NCBI GenBank assembly: GCA_040757595.1
Contig: JBFLWP010000003.1
Span: forward strand, 62,001 to 126,000
Source: Nitrospirota bacterium
GTDB taxonomy: Bacteria; Nitrospirota; Nitrospiria; Nitrospirales; Nitrospiraceae
Direction of reading: 5' to 3'
Length of the DNA stretch: 64,000 nucleotides
In this document: positions 33,397-42,170 of the stretch, piece after piece
Layout of the letters: the number at the start of each line of letters is the position of its first letter
How positions within the stretch are numbered: position 1 is the stretch's first letter
Notes under the pieces: generated by a model
What the model was told of the DNA's origin: nothing
The model's input: only the letters and a program-made list of their open reading frames with translations
The model's database searches: none
Position numbers and translations under genes: made by a program

Positions 33397-34500
33397 TCAA
33401 TCTTCGTCGGGCTTGGCGATCAGGAGACAGACCGTGAGCCACCGGCAGCGGGTGGCGGAGGGATCGGCTTCGATCTTGCGGCGCAGGGCCGCGTAGAAGT
33501 CTTCGACGAGTTGCTGCCGGGCGTCCGGCGACCGGTCGGAGTCCAGGGAGCGGAAGAGCGGCGGCTCGCTCCAGGCCCGGAACCAGGCCGTGAGGGCCGC
33601 GGCGTAGGCGCGGGCGTCCCGGCCGTGCTCGTACTGCTCCCAGAGGGGATCGGGCAAAACGACCGGCGAACACTCCTCCAGCACCAACTGGGCGCTCAGC
33701 GGACCCCGTTCGAAGGGCTCGCGGAACTCCTCGATGCGCCGGTTGTAGGTCGGCACCAGCATCCGCTCATATTCCCCGGTCCGCAAAGCCCTGGCCTCCG
33801 TGAGTTCCCGCAGGGCCCGGTTCGCCAGGTCCAGGAGCCCCTCCCCGCCGCTCAAACCCCGCTCGTCTGCGGCCCCGGCCAGGATGACCAATCGGCCGCC
33901 CGGCCGCAGCTCGTGCGCGCGATGCTCCAGGAACCGCTGCCAATCCTCCCGCCCCTGTTTCGCGAAGGCCTCGGCCAGTTGGCCTGTCGCGCGCGGGGTC
34001 CAGATGTGGTCCGGCATGGTCGCGGGGACCTTGCTGAGCCAGTGCAGGGCGATAGCCGACCAGCCCAGGCTCACCTGCCCGGCCGGGAAGAGCCGCTCGA
34101 AAAAGGACCGGCCGGTGGCGAAGGTGAACACGTTCGAGGCCCCGCGCAGGTAGCTCTCCGGCGAGGACTCCAGCAGCAGGAAGAGCGAGGAGAAATCGTT
34201 GGCCGGCTGGTCGTTGTGGACGATGGCGATCGGCACGGCCTCCGAGGCCCGCCGGCGGACCAGGCCGATGACGGTCTTCATCGGCTCGAGCGAGTTCCGC
34301 CCTTCGGATGACCCGTAGTCGGCGACGAGGAACGCGCCGCCCGGCTCCGGCAGCGGCACGGCCTTGACGGCCCGCTCGAGCAGGGGCAGCCCGTAGGCGA
34401 TCGCGCTGCGCTGGAGCTGCGAATGGGTATTGTAGAAGCCCTGTCCCCGCATGACGGCCTGGTGGGCGGGCACGGGAGGCCGGGTCTCTGATGGGCTCAT
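33397..34500 (-). CDS. SABATH-family methyltransferase-like protein
   Basis: A 367-residue protein. MRGQGFYNTHSQLQRSAI near the N-terminus aligns with the M-N-G-G-x-G-x-x-S-Y-A-x-N-S-x-x-Q block of plant SABATH methyltransferases, and FLVADYGSSEGRNSL with their motif I region (IADLGCSSGPNT). Other blocks, QPANDFSSLFLLLES and SAIALHWLSKVP, match the DxPxNDFN and S-x-x-x-x-HWLS positions of that family. SABATH enzymes methylate carboxyl groups or ring nitrogens of small molecules such as salicylate and xanthosine derivatives. ATG 34500 follows GGAGCC. The family call rests on motif recognition only. Confidence 0.72.
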   Translation of the reverse strand: MSPSETRPPVPAHQAVMRGQGFYNTHSQLQRSAIAYGLPLLERAVKAVPLPEPGGAFLVADYGSSEGRNSLEPMKTVIGLVRRRASEAVPIAIVHNDQPANDFSSLFLLLESSPESYLRGASNVFTFATGRSFFERLFPAGQVSLGWSAIALHWLSKVPATMPDHIWTPRATGQLAEAFAKQGREDWQRFLEHRAHELRPGGRLVILAGAADERGLSGGEGLLDLANRALRELTEARALRTGEYERMLVPTYNRRIEEFREPFERGPLSAQLVLEECSPVVLPDPLWEQYEHGRDARAYAAALTAWFRAWSEPPLFRSLDSDRSPDARQQLVEDFYAALRRKIEADPSATRCRWLTVCLLIAKPDED

Positions 34501-34543
34501 AGGGGCTCCTGGAATGGATCCTCGAACATGCGCGGCAGCCAGC

Positions 34544-34572
34544 ATTCTGCCGGGAGTCGGAACGGATTGCAA
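34544..34572 (-). promoter_or_regulatory. Promoter of the SABATH-like gene
   Basis: Minus strand TTGCAA (34567-34572), 17 bases, CAGAAT (34544-34549), 43 bases before ATG 34500. Confidence 0.45.
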
Positions 34573-34622
34573 GCCGGCCGTCCGGCCCTGCGCGACGGCC
34601 TGAATCCTCGCGGCAAATCCCC

Positions 34623-34628
34623 TATAAT
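34623..34628 (+). promoter_or_regulatory. -10 box of tag (leaderless)
   Basis: TATAAT, eight bases before the GTG start at 34637; no clear -35 box. Confidence 0.55.
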
Positions 34629-34636
34629 GGCGGCCC

Positions 34637-35239
34637 GTGACGAAAAGCCGGGGAGACAAACCGCAAGTGACCCGCTGCGCATGGGCGACGACCGATCCGG
34701 CCGTCCGCTACCACGACGGGGAGTGGGGCGTGCCGGTCCACGACGACCGGAGGCTGTTCGAGTTCCTGATCCTGGAGGGAGCCCAGGCCGGCCTGAGCTG
34801 GGAGACGATCCTCAAGAAACGGGAAGCCTATCGCGCGGCCTTTGATCGCTTCGACCCGCGGGCCGTCGCGCGCTATGACGGGAAGAAGATCCGGCGCCTG
34901 CTCGCCGATCCCGGCATCGTGCGCAACCGGCTGAAGATCGCCGCAGCCATCCGGAACGCGCGCGCCTTCCTGGCCGTGCAACGGGAGTTCGGGAGCTTCG
35001 ACGCCTATATCTGGCGATTCGTGGGCGGGAAGCCGATCGTGAACCGGCGGCGCTCGCTCAAGGAGGTGCCGGCCCGCACGCCCGAGTCGGACGCGATGAG
35101 CAAGGATCTGAAGCGGCGCGGGTTCACGTTCGTCGGCTCCACGATCTGCTATGCGTTCATGCAAGCCGTCGGGATGGTCAACGATCATACGCTCCGCTGC
35201 TTCCGGTACCGGCAGCTCAAGGAGGGGAGGAGCCCATGA
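34637..35239 (+). CDS. tag: DNA-3-methyladenine glycosylase I
   Basis: A 200-residue glycosylase. RCAWATTDPAVRYHDGEWG is the diagnostic N-terminus with the zinc-binding Cys and His, LFEFLILEGAQAGLSWETIL the helix-hairpin core with the catalytic acid Glu, and GMVNDHTLRCF the C-terminal zinc site. It removes 3-methyladenine from DNA. GTG 34637 fits the promoter position; its stop overlaps the next ATG (ATGA). Confidence 0.95.
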   Translation: MTKSRGDKPQVTRCAWATTDPAVRYHDGEWGVPVHDDRRLFEFLILEGAQAGLSWETILKKREAYRAAFDRFDPRAVARYDGKKIRRLLADPGIVRNRLKIAAAIRNARAFLAVQREFGSFDAYIWRFVGGKPIVNRRRSLKEVPARTPESDAMSKDLKRRGFTFVGSTICYAFMQAVGMVNDHTLRCFRYRQLKEGRSP

Positions 35240-36096
35240 CGATCGCATTTCTGGGAACCGGCCTGCTGGGCCGGCCCATGGCGGAGAAGCTGGCGGCGGC
35301 CGGGCATGCGGTCGTCGCTTACAACCGGACCGTCGCCAAGGCTGAGCCGTTGTGTCAGGTCGGCGCCGTGGTCGTCGCTCGGCCGGAGGAGGCGGTCCGT
35401 GCCGCCTCCTGCACGATCCTGATGCTGGCCGACGCGCGGGCCATCCGCCAGGTGCTGCTCGAGACTCCCGCGCGCCAGGAGCTGGCCGGCCGCACCGTGA
35501 TCCAGATGGGTACGATCGGCCCGCAGGAGAGCCGGGCGCTCCAACGGGAGGTCCTCGCGGCGGGCGGCGACTATCTGGAGGCGCCGGTCCTGGGCAGCAT
35601 CGCTGAGGCCAAGGCCGGCAGGCTGCTCGTGATGGCGGGCGGAACCCAGGAGCAGTTCGCCCGGTGGGCGGACCTGTTCCGAAGCTTCGGGCCGGAGCCG
35701 CGTCTGATCGGCCCGGTGGGCCGGGCCGCCGCGCTCAAGCTGGCCCTGAACCAGTTCATCGCGGCGGAGATCGCGGCCTTCTCGCTCAGCCTGGGGCTGG
35801 TCTTGCGGGAGGAGATTCCGGTGGAGACCTTCATGGGGGTGCTGCGGGAGAGCGCCCTCTATGCCCCGGTCTTCGACAAGAAGCTTCCGCGCCTGCGCGC
35901 GCGCGACTATGCCAATCCCAACTTCTCGACCCGACACCTGCTGAAGGACGTGGATCTCTTTCTCGCGGAAGCGGAGACGCTCGGGCTGGTCACCGAGAGC
36001 CTGGCCGGTGCCCGTGCCCTGTTGAGCCGGACGGTCGAGCGGGGCCTGGCCGAGGTGGATTACTCGGCCGTGTATGACGCGATCAATCCGCGATAA
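35236..36096 (+). CDS. NAD(P)-dependent 3-hydroxyisobutyrate dehydrogenase-like oxidoreductase
   Basis: A 286-residue enzyme. FLGTGLLGRPMAEKLAAAGH at the N-terminus is the Rossmann loop with the GxGxxGxxMAxNL pattern, YLEAPVLGSIAEAKAGRLLVM near 113 the substrate loop, and ALKLALNQFIAAEIAAFS near 170 carries the catalytic Lys. It belongs to the beta-hydroxyacid dehydrogenase family (gamma-hydroxybutyrate/glyoxylate reductase-like). Coupled to tag by a four-base overlap. Confidence 0.87.
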   Translation: MTIAFLGTGLLGRPMAEKLAAAGHAVVAYNRTVAKAEPLCQVGAVVVARPEEAVRAASCTILMLADARAIRQVLLETPARQELAGRTVIQMGTIGPQESRALQREVLAAGGDYLEAPVLGSIAEAKAGRLLVMAGGTQEQFARWADLFRSFGPEPRLIGPVGRAAALKLALNQFIAAEIAAFSLSLGLVLREEIPVETFMGVLRESALYAPVFDKKLPRLRARDYANPNFSTRHLLKDVDLFLAEAETLGLVTESLAGARALLSRTVERGLAEVDYSAVYDAINPR

Positions 36097-36098
36097 CC

Positions 36099-36250
36099 GG
36101 ATGTTGAAAAAGGCCTCCAGCTTCGTTCTCACCACCCATTGCACGAAGCCAAGCAATGGGTACCCGCCGTCTCCCTGCGACGTACCAGAAAACGTACGCC
36201 TCAGTCGCCGTACTCCCTGCGGCCTCGCTGGGCGGCCTTTTTGAACATCC
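36099..36250. repeat. Palindromic dispersed element, copy C
   Basis: A 152-bp element after the oxidoreductase gene. Outer arms GGATGTT (36099-36105) and AACATCC (36244-36250) pair, followed by AAAAAGGCC against GGCCTTTTT. It contains the inner hairpin ACCCATTGC/GCAATGGGT also seen in copy A, and the AACGTACGCCTCAG type stretch of copies B and D. Confidence 0.85.
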
Positions 36251-36275
36251 TGACCTGTGTTTTGCCGTCATCGGT

Positions 36276-36304
36276 TTGACATGAAAATCATAAGTCACTA
36301 TCCT
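36276..36304 (+). promoter_or_regulatory. Promoter of the restriction endonuclease gene
   Basis: A perfect TTGACA (36276-36281), 17 bases, TATCCT (36299-36304), 86 bases before ATG 36391, in the AT-richer region. Confidence 0.65.
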
Positions 36305-36390
36305 TCCGTGGCCAATGCCAAATCAAAGGCAAAGTCGCCAACGTTCCAGCAAGCGCTTCGGGGCGGGAGAGCTTTTTTAGTTGGTCCGCC

Positions 36391-37314
36391 ATGTCCAAGA
36401 AGCAGATAGCTCCATTGAGAGATGCGCAGAGATTTTGCAGGGGTGAGATTGAGCGCATGCTCAAAAACTCTCAGACCAAGGTCATCATGCCCGTGATCAC
36501 GCTTGGGCTGCTTCGTGAGTTCTTAAAAACGGGCAGGCAGGTATTCAGCGACAAGGAAATCGGGGGCACCTATAAGGCTGCCGTCAAGGACCTGAAAGAC
36601 TATCTCCATCACGATGTCCATTTTGGCGCCAAATACTACGACGCCTATGGAAGCCGAATGTCTCGTTACAGCGTCCTCAAGCCGGTTGGGCACCTAAAAT
36701 ACAAGCTGATGCCGCCCTACACAGAGGTTGCGCAGCCCCTTTGCGAGTGGATTCCTTCCAGGGTCAATCAGCACATTCAAGAGCGTTTGGGTGTGATCCC
36801 ATCGCTCCAGGATTCAAGTAATAGAGTGGCTCTGGCCAGTGACAAACAGCGGCTTTTGGGTCTGATTCATGAGCAGATCAACAAGACGGCGGCTAACTTT
36901 GAGATTTTCAGCTTTGCCGTCCTGAAGGTCCATTTGGAGAAGTTCGCGTGCAAGATCTATCGTGACACACGAACTGCTGCCCACGACCAAGGAGTTGATC
37001 TTTCCACCAATTTCGGCGTCGTTTATCAGGTCAAAAAGCTCCAAATCAGAACGGAATCGGAAGCTGACCAGGTGTATGCTGAGCTCAAACTTAACTTTGA
37101 CAACAAGCGCCTTCAAGATGGCAATGTGATCTTGGTCATTGATGACATCTCAAAGGGAGTGAAGAAATACCTCATCGACATGAAAGTGCAGTCTATCAGC
37201 AGGCAGGACGTCCTGAAGCTTGCGGCCAATTTTGACGAACCTGAGGACAGACAGAAGGTGCTACGAATTGTTTATGAGGAATTCCGTCGGGAGTACTCGA
37301 GCAGAATCGAATGA
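36391..37314 (+). CDS. HaeII-family-like type II restriction endonuclease (orphan)
   Basis: A 307-residue protein in a region clearly poorer in G+C than its surroundings. Residues ~205-222 read GVDLSTNFGVVYQVKKLQ, which resembles the D-x(n)-QxK active site of HaeII-type nucleases (there, as I remember it, a GLDMWANFG...QIKHL block). The C-terminal EEFRREYSS also fits that memory. No DNA methyltransferase lies next to it, so it would be an orphan nuclease or an inactive copy. I recognise the family from memory only. The region from 36258 to 37680 differs in base composition, a sign of recent acquisition. Confidence 0.5.
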   Translation: MSKKQIAPLRDAQRFCRGEIERMLKNSQTKVIMPVITLGLLREFLKTGRQVFSDKEIGGTYKAAVKDLKDYLHHDVHFGAKYYDAYGSRMSRYSVLKPVGHLKYKLMPPYTEVAQPLCEWIPSRVNQHIQERLGVIPSLQDSSNRVALASDKQRLLGLIHEQINKTAANFEIFSFAVLKVHLEKFACKIYRDTRTAAHDQGVDLSTNFGVVYQVKKLQIRTESEADQVYAELKLNFDNKRLQDGNVILVIDDISKGVKKYLIDMKVQSISRQDVLKLAANFDEPEDRQKVLRIVYEEFRREYSSRIE

Positions 37315-37339
37315 GTTGTCAGGACTTGTGCGGCCAGGA

Positions 37340-37642
37340 TTAAGCCATATTCGGAGAAACGATTTGCTCAACCAAATCTTCTGCCATGCGGAGTGCTTTT
37401 TCTTCCGACACAAAGTGTTTCTCAAACTTTGTGATGTAGTCTACTGGGTAATTCCCCTCCACCACGCAGGTGGTTGCTCCGCCAAACCCATCAGCTTCTA
37501 CGACAACGACCTCGTCTTCTAGTGCATAAAGTGGTGAGAGGTAAAGGACAGCGTCCGGAGCACTGATCCCCATGTCCCGACGAATCGCATCAACTTCCGC
37601 CTGCAGGCGCTTGAGTTGTTTTAGCTGCTGGTCTCGGCTCAT
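37340..37642 (-). CDS. Small protein of unknown function in the AT-richer island
   Basis: A 100-residue protein with an N-terminal coiled-coil start (QQLKQLKRLQAEVDAIRRDM) and a strand-rich middle (DEVVVVEADGFGGATTCVVE). No family known. It converges with the endonuclease gene and shares its unusual base composition. AGGAGGG precedes the start. Confidence 0.5.
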   Translation of the reverse strand: MSRDQQLKQLKRLQAEVDAIRRDMGISAPDAVLYLSPLYALEDEVVVVEADGFGGATTCVVEGNYPVDYITKFEKHFVSEEKALRMAEDLVEQIVSPNMA

Positions 37643-37681
37643 GGCTTAGCCCTCCTAGTGGCTTACTAACAATCCAAGCCG

Positions 37682-38710
37682 CTATCGAGGCTTCTTGGAT
37701 ACGAACGTGGGGAAGATGCCCTGCGTGTCGGGCACGGTCTGCACGTCCCGGAAGCCTGCCGCCTCCAACTGACCCTTCACGACTTCCCTCGGCTTCACGA
37801 GCGACTCCCACAGGGCTCCGACCAGCACCGTGAGGACCACGGCCTGGAGCCGCCAGTGCGTCAGGTTGATCCGCCTCCAGACATACTCGGTGTGCGGCAC
37901 GACGTGGCCCGTGACGAAGACCCCGCCGGGCTTCAGGGCTCCGTACACGTGGCGATAGAACCGCTCACACTGCTCGTTGGTCAGATAGATGTTGAGGCCG
38001 GAGGAAGTCAGCAGGTCGAACTCCTCGCGGACGGGCGGCTTCGAGAACCCCGGCGCGAGCGCGTCGCCTTCGCGCAACTCGACTACGACGTGCGGCGGCC
38101 GGCCGGCAGAGAGGAGGTCGGCGAAGGCTTGCGCGCCTTTCAACGCCTCCGGGTCCTTGTCGATCCCCACCAGGCGCGCGCCCGTCGTCAGGCGTCCGAA
38201 GTCCAGGGCCAGCAGGTCGCGCATGCGGCCGCAGGGCAGGCTGGCCAGCACGGCTCCGTCGCGGAGCAGGGGCTGGGTGTGCCGCTGGTGGAGCCTGGCC
38301 CGCTCCTGCGTGGCGAGGAACAGCGGGAACGTGAAGAAGGCCAGCTTGTCGAAGAGACAGAGGGCGCCCTCTCGCTCCTCTCGCCTGAGCGTCGCATGGT
38401 AGTCGGCGTCGAACAGGAGGTCGGTGATCCGCCAGTTGAGCCCGCGCGCGCAGAGGAGGAAGCGGCCGACCTCGCTCTTGGCCGCCTCCTCGGCGAGCGA
38501 GCGCAGGAAGGCCCTCGGCTCCTCGAACCGGAGGCCGCAGGCGGTGCCGAACTCGGCCCGCACCTGCTCCATCAACGGTTCCAGGCCGAAGCCGTACTTG
38601 GTCTCGAACCGGCGCGGGTCCAGGGTCTCGACCCGCTTGGCCGCGCCGTCCAGGGCCTGCTCGATGGAGTTGGCCTCGGCGAGATGCGACTGGAATCGTT
38701 CGGAAGACAT
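37682..38710 (-). CDS. SAM-dependent methyltransferase-like protein
   Basis: A 342-residue protein. The N-terminal ~150 residues are helical. The C-terminal half has a methyltransferase fold: the motif I region is ASLPCGRMRDLLAL, motif II is LVGIDKDPEAL, then REGDALAP, DLLTSSGLNIYLTN as motif IV and LKPGGVFVTGH as the post-motif. The layout with a long helical N-terminus resembles methyltransferases acting on lipids or natural products. Its start is nine bases after a TGCTAGAAT box (leaderless). Confidence 0.68.
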   Translation of the reverse strand: MSSERFQSHLAEANSIEQALDGAAKRVETLDPRRFETKYGFGLEPLMEQVRAEFGTACGLRFEEPRAFLRSLAEEAAKSEVGRFLLCARGLNWRITDLLFDADYHATLRREEREGALCLFDKLAFFTFPLFLATQERARLHQRHTQPLLRDGAVLASLPCGRMRDLLALDFGRLTTGARLVGIDKDPEALKGAQAFADLLSAGRPPHVVVELREGDALAPGFSKPPVREEFDLLTSSGLNIYLTNEQCERFYRHVYGALKPGGVFVTGHVVPHTEYVWRRINLTHWRLQAVVLTVLVGALWESLVKPREVVKGQLEAAGFRDVQTVPDTQGIFPTFVSKKPR

Positions 38711-38719
38711 GCGGGGGCC

Positions 38720-38728
38720 ATTCTAGCA
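38720..38728 (-). promoter_or_regulatory. Extended -10 element of the methyltransferase gene (leaderless)
   Basis: Minus strand TGCTAGAAT followed by nine bases and ATG 38710. It overlaps the gap between this gene and the upstream beta-barrel gene, whose stop is at 38739. Confidence 0.5.
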
Positions 38729-38738
38729 CTCCGTGAGG

Positions 38739-39782
38739 CTAGAACGTCCACAGGAGGGAGAAGAAAACGCCCTGCCGCCGGGCGTTCGCCTGGTTCAGGT
38801 TCGTCACCGAGACGGTCCCGTTGCTTCCGAACGCGGTGGAGGTGCCGCCGGTGGTTTTCATGTCCCAATAACGATAGCCGGCCTCGAACGTGAGGCTTTG
38901 CCAGAGCGTGAGTCTTGCCGCGCCTTCCATCTGGATTCCCTCGCCGGTCGCGATATCAATGAAGGAAGGATCGTGCTTCAGGTCGGTCCGGAGGTTGTGG
39001 TTGTCGTCGTTGCGGTAATAGGTGTAGGGGACGTAGAAGAGGCTCCCGACGAGCTGGACCTTCGTGAGGACCGGGAGTTCGGCCTGCGAGAACAGGGGGA
39101 CCGCCACCTTGGGGCCGAGACGCAGGCTGATCCATTGCACGGTCTCGGTGAGGGCCGTCACCGTGGTGGGTTGATCGCGGGCCCCGCCGCCGGAAATGTC
39201 AACGATCCCCTTCGCGCTGTACTTCTCCGTCCAGTACTGGAATCCGAGCAGCAGGTCCGCCGCGCCGACCTGGTCCGCATACTTCCAGCGAAGGAGTCGC
39301 GGCCCCACGTCCAGGGAGACGTACCAGACCTGCCCGTCGGTCGAGGGGCTGAGGGTGTTGCTGCACACCGTGCCGGGGATCGGAGACCCGGTGCAGGTCC
39401 GGTTGTTGTTGGTCCAATCCAGATCCTGCAGGGTCCCCTTGGACGAGATGGCTCCATAGCCGAGAGACAGGTTGGCCACGAACCGCTGAATCGCCAGATC
39501 GGCCGCCAGCTCGTAGATCGGGATGTTCTGCCCCTGGAAGATCAGCTCCGAGAGGACGTTGGGCTGCCCGCCGCTGCCCTGGATGTTGTAGGCCAGCTTC
39601 CCCTGACTGAGCCAGATCCTTCCGCCCAGCGTGAACGTGGACGGATAGTCCCCGCTTCCCGTCAGATCGCCGGAAAGCACCTTCTGGATGAGCGGCTGAG
39701 GAGTGGACTGAGCCAGCGCCAGGTCCAGCCCGGACAGCCAGACGGATGCGATCACGGCGAACGGGATGAGCCTGGCACGCAT
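38739..39782 (-). CDS. Outer-membrane beta-barrel protein (omptin-like size)
   Basis: A 347-residue exported protein: signal peptide RLIPFAVIASVWLSGLDLALAQ, mature part of alternating hydrophobic strands with aromatic girdle residues (KYADQVGAADLLLGFQYW), ending with the C-terminal Phe of FFSLLWTF that is typical of outer-membrane barrels. Size and strand count (about ten) resemble omptins or related barrels, but the omptin active-site residues are not evident. The start is set by the signal peptide; the frame opens far upstream. Confidence 0.7.
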   Translation of the reverse strand: MRARLIPFAVIASVWLSGLDLALAQSTPQPLIQKVLSGDLTGSGDYPSTFTLGGRIWLSQGKLAYNIQGSGGQPNVLSELIFQGQNIPIYELAADLAIQRFVANLSLGYGAISSKGTLQDLDWTNNNRTCTGSPIPGTVCSNTLSPSTDGQVWYVSLDVGPRLLRWKYADQVGAADLLLGFQYWTEKYSAKGIVDISGGGARDQPTTVTALTETVQWISLRLGPKVAVPLFSQAELPVLTKVQLVGSLFYVPYTYYRNDDNHNLRTDLKHDPSFIDIATGEGIQMEGAARLTLWQSLTFEAGYRYWDMKTTGGTSTAFGSNGTVSVTNLNQANARRQGVFFSLLWTF

Positions 39783-39840
39783 CAAATGTTCCCGGTGGAC
39801 GGAACGGCCGACGGCGGCTCGACGCGGGAAGATAGGTCCA

Positions 39841-39869
39841 GTACTAGCCAGGGCGAGCGGGACTGTCAA
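39841..39869 (-). promoter_or_regulatory. Promoter of the beta-barrel gene
   Basis: Minus strand TTGACA (39864-39869), 17 bases, TAGTAC (39841-39846), 58 bases before ATG 39782. Confidence 0.6.
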
Positions 39870-40046
39870 GGAAGGGAATCCTCGATATTCGGGTGCGGTC
39901 AGTTCCGAGCCCTGACGCACAGGCTGCGGCGCAACGCAGAGTCCGCTGTCCAGCCGGATCGCCTCCCCCGCTGACAAAGGCGGCTGGGGGCTGATGCCGC
40001 CGGGCCGACTGTGATACAACCAGGCCTGTCACCCACGCGGCAAACC

Positions 40047-40874
40047 ATGGCGACGACGGCTCTCTTGCGGACAAGCATCTTTCACGTCCTGGCCGGTGCG
40101 CTCCTCTGCCTGTCGCCCGCGCAGGGCTGGGCCTGGGGCGACGAGGGACACAGGATCGTGGCGCTGGTGGCCGAGAGCCGGCTGACGGATCGAGCGCGGG
40201 ATGCGACGAGGGCGCTGCTCGACGGCGACAACCTCATCACCGTGGCCACCTGGGCGGACGCCGTCAAGGGCGAGCGGTCCGAGACGGCGTCCTGGCACTA
40301 TACCGACATCCCGAAAGCCGCCGATTCGTACGACCCAACCCGCGATTGCCCCCAGGGGAATTGCGCGGTGGAGCAGGTCGAGCGGTTCCGGACGGTCCTG
40401 GACAACCAACTGAGACCCCGATCTGAGCGGATTGAAGCCCTCAAGTTCCTCGTGCATCTCGTGGCGGATCTGCACCAGCCCCTGCACAGTGTGGACGATC
40501 GCGACCGGGGCGGGAACGAGGTCTTGGTGACCTTCATGGGCCAGCGCACGAGACCGGATCGGGACCGCCCGTGGAACCTGCACGCCGTGTGGGACTACGG
40601 GCTCATCGAGCAGGTCGGGATGACCGAGACCGACTATGCCCGCCACCTCACGAGATGGCTGCGCGGCCAGCCGGTTGCCGAGTGGGAGCGCGGCACGGTG
40701 CTCGACTGGACGTTGGAGGCCCATCGGGTGGCCGTGGCCCAGGCCTATGCCGTTCCCGCGGATCGGCAGCTCGGGGCGGACTATCTGCGCGCGATGCGGC
40801 CGGCGCTGGATACGATGCTGGCCAAGGCGGGCGTGCGGCTCGCCAAGATGCTCAATGACCTCTTTCGAAAATAG
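40047..40874 (+). CDS. S1/P1-type nuclease
   Basis: A 275-residue exported enzyme. The signal peptide FHVLAGALLCLSPAQGWA is followed directly by WAWGDEGHRIVA, in which the mature Trp N-terminus and first His are zinc ligands of S1/P1 nucleases. Further ligands are in FLVHLVADLHQPLHS and NLHAVWDYGL (His, Asp). A trinuclear-zinc nuclease acting on single-stranded DNA and RNA or as a 3'-nucleotidase, in the periplasm. It overlaps the next lipoprotein gene by 20 bases. Confidence 0.9.
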   Translation: MATTALLRTSIFHVLAGALLCLSPAQGWAWGDEGHRIVALVAESRLTDRARDATRALLDGDNLITVATWADAVKGERSETASWHYTDIPKAADSYDPTRDCPQGNCAVEQVERFRTVLDNQLRPRSERIEALKFLVHLVADLHQPLHSVDDRDRGGNEVLVTFMGQRTRPDRDRPWNLHAVWDYGLIEQVGMTETDYARHLTRWLRGQPVAEWERGTVLDWTLEAHRVAVAQAYAVPADRQLGADYLRAMRPALDTMLAKAGVRLAKMLNDLFRK

Positions 40875-41517
40875 GCTGCCGCTGGCCGGCGGTCTCGCGC
40901 TCCTCCTCGCCGCCTGCATCCCCTACAAGCCCACGGTCTCGCTGGAGGACAGTCCGCAGGCCATTCCCGTGAACGTCCTGGTCCAGACGCTGCGCGACGC
41001 CACGCTGCCGGCGGACAGGGAAGATCCGGCGGAGGGGGGCGTCTCGCAGACGAGCCTCCGGATGATGGAGGGCGAGCCGGGCCCGCTCGTCACCCAGGCG
41101 GTCTTCGGCGGGCTGCACGCGAGTGGCCTCTTCCGGTCCATCAGCAGGAAGGAGGAGCGGCCCGATCTGATCCTGAGTGGCACGATCCGCCGCTTCTCCG
41201 GCCGGGTCGTCCTGCCCGCCTGGGTGCTCACGCCGGTCATCGGCCAGATCGGGCACCTCGTCCTGGGCCCGACCCAGGAATGGATCGGCGAGGTGGACCT
41301 GGAGGTGACGCTCTCCACGCCGCACGGGCAGGTCGTCGGTACCTATCGGGGCCATGCGGCCTACGACGAGCTGGCGGAGCATGACCGCCGTCACTGGGCC
41401 ACGCCCCTCTACCCGGCCCACCAGCGCCTGAACGAAGCCCTGACGGAAGCCGTCCGGCAGGTTCACGATCAGATGCTCGCGGATCGGGAGAAGCTGGTGG
41501 CCTCGACGGCCCGGTAA
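40855..41517 (+). CDS. Lipoprotein of unknown function
   Basis: A 220-residue lipoprotein (signal LPLAGGLALLLAAC, lipobox LAAC). The mature part has a pattern of three strands and helices reminiscent of small periplasmic lipoproteins (LILSGTIRRFSGRVVLPAW). Coupled to the S1 nuclease gene by a 20-base overlap, so it may be its partner in the envelope, but no family match is known. Confidence 0.55.
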   Translation: MTSFENRLPLAGGLALLLAACIPYKPTVSLEDSPQAIPVNVLVQTLRDATLPADREDPAEGGVSQTSLRMMEGEPGPLVTQAVFGGLHASGLFRSISRKEERPDLILSGTIRRFSGRVVLPAWVLTPVIGQIGHLVLGPTQEWIGEVDLEVTLSTPHGQVVGTYRGHAAYDELAEHDRRHWATPLYPAHQRLNEALTEAVRQVHDQMLADREKLVASTAR

Positions 41518-41709
41518 CTGCCGGCTTCCGGCCCTGTGGCATCTCTCACAGCCGACTGCGCGATTCCTGCAACAGTTTGGCGACCTCGGCGCGAAATCAA
41601 TTCACAAGTGTCTCAAATGTTGGAGTGTCTTGGTTGGCCTCGCTCTTGCCTGATCGGGGAGCTCTGTGGTTAGGTGAGGCGTCTCGGGGACCAACAGCGA
41701 AAGGAACAA

Positions 41710-42120
41710 ATGGTCATGTCGATGCGAACCCCGGTGTACGTGATGCTTCTGAGTGCGATCCTGCTGACGGCTTCCCTGGCCGCCGCAGCCAGGCCGCATC
41801 TCGTGAGCGACCGGAGCCAGGCTCCGCAGATGGTCGGTCCGTTCAATGACCGGACGGAGCCGGCGGAGAGCCGGTTCGCTCCCTTCTCCAATCCTTCAAC
41901 GGATCTGCTCCGGCAGCCGCCCGGCAGGGCCGGCCGCGTTCATCCGGACGACGCGGCGGTGACGCCCTACTTCGGCGCCGGCTTCAACGGCGGGTACCCC
42001 ACCCAGCAGGATCGGATGCTCCGGGAGAGCCTCGTGCAGGACGATCGCAAGCAGCGCGATCTCTTCGGCAAGAGCCTCGTGCCGAACGAAGTGCAGATGG
42101 GCGTCCGCATCCCGTTCTGA
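41710..42120 (+). CDS. Secreted hypothetical protein
   Basis: A 136-residue protein with an N-terminal signal (MRTPVYVMLLSAILLTASLAAAA). The mature part is rich in Pro, Arg and Asp and looks disordered. Three closely spaced in-frame ATGs (41710, 41716, 41722) are possible; AAGGA lies right before the first. No known family. Confidence 0.5.
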   Translation: MVMSMRTPVYVMLLSAILLTASLAAAARPHLVSDRSQAPQMVGPFNDRTEPAESRFAPFSNPSTDLLRQPPGRAGRVHPDDAAVTPYFGAGFNGGYPTQQDRMLRESLVQDDRKQRDLFGKSLVPNEVQMGVRIPF

Positions 42121-42170
42121 TTGACACCGCACATTGCGAGGGCGTGCCGGCAGCCGCCAACGAAGCCAGG

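Noticed and set aside
36391-37314. Prophage or integrative element around the AT-richer island.
   Set aside because: No integrase, portal, terminase or attachment repeat is visible; only base composition and the nuclease mark it.
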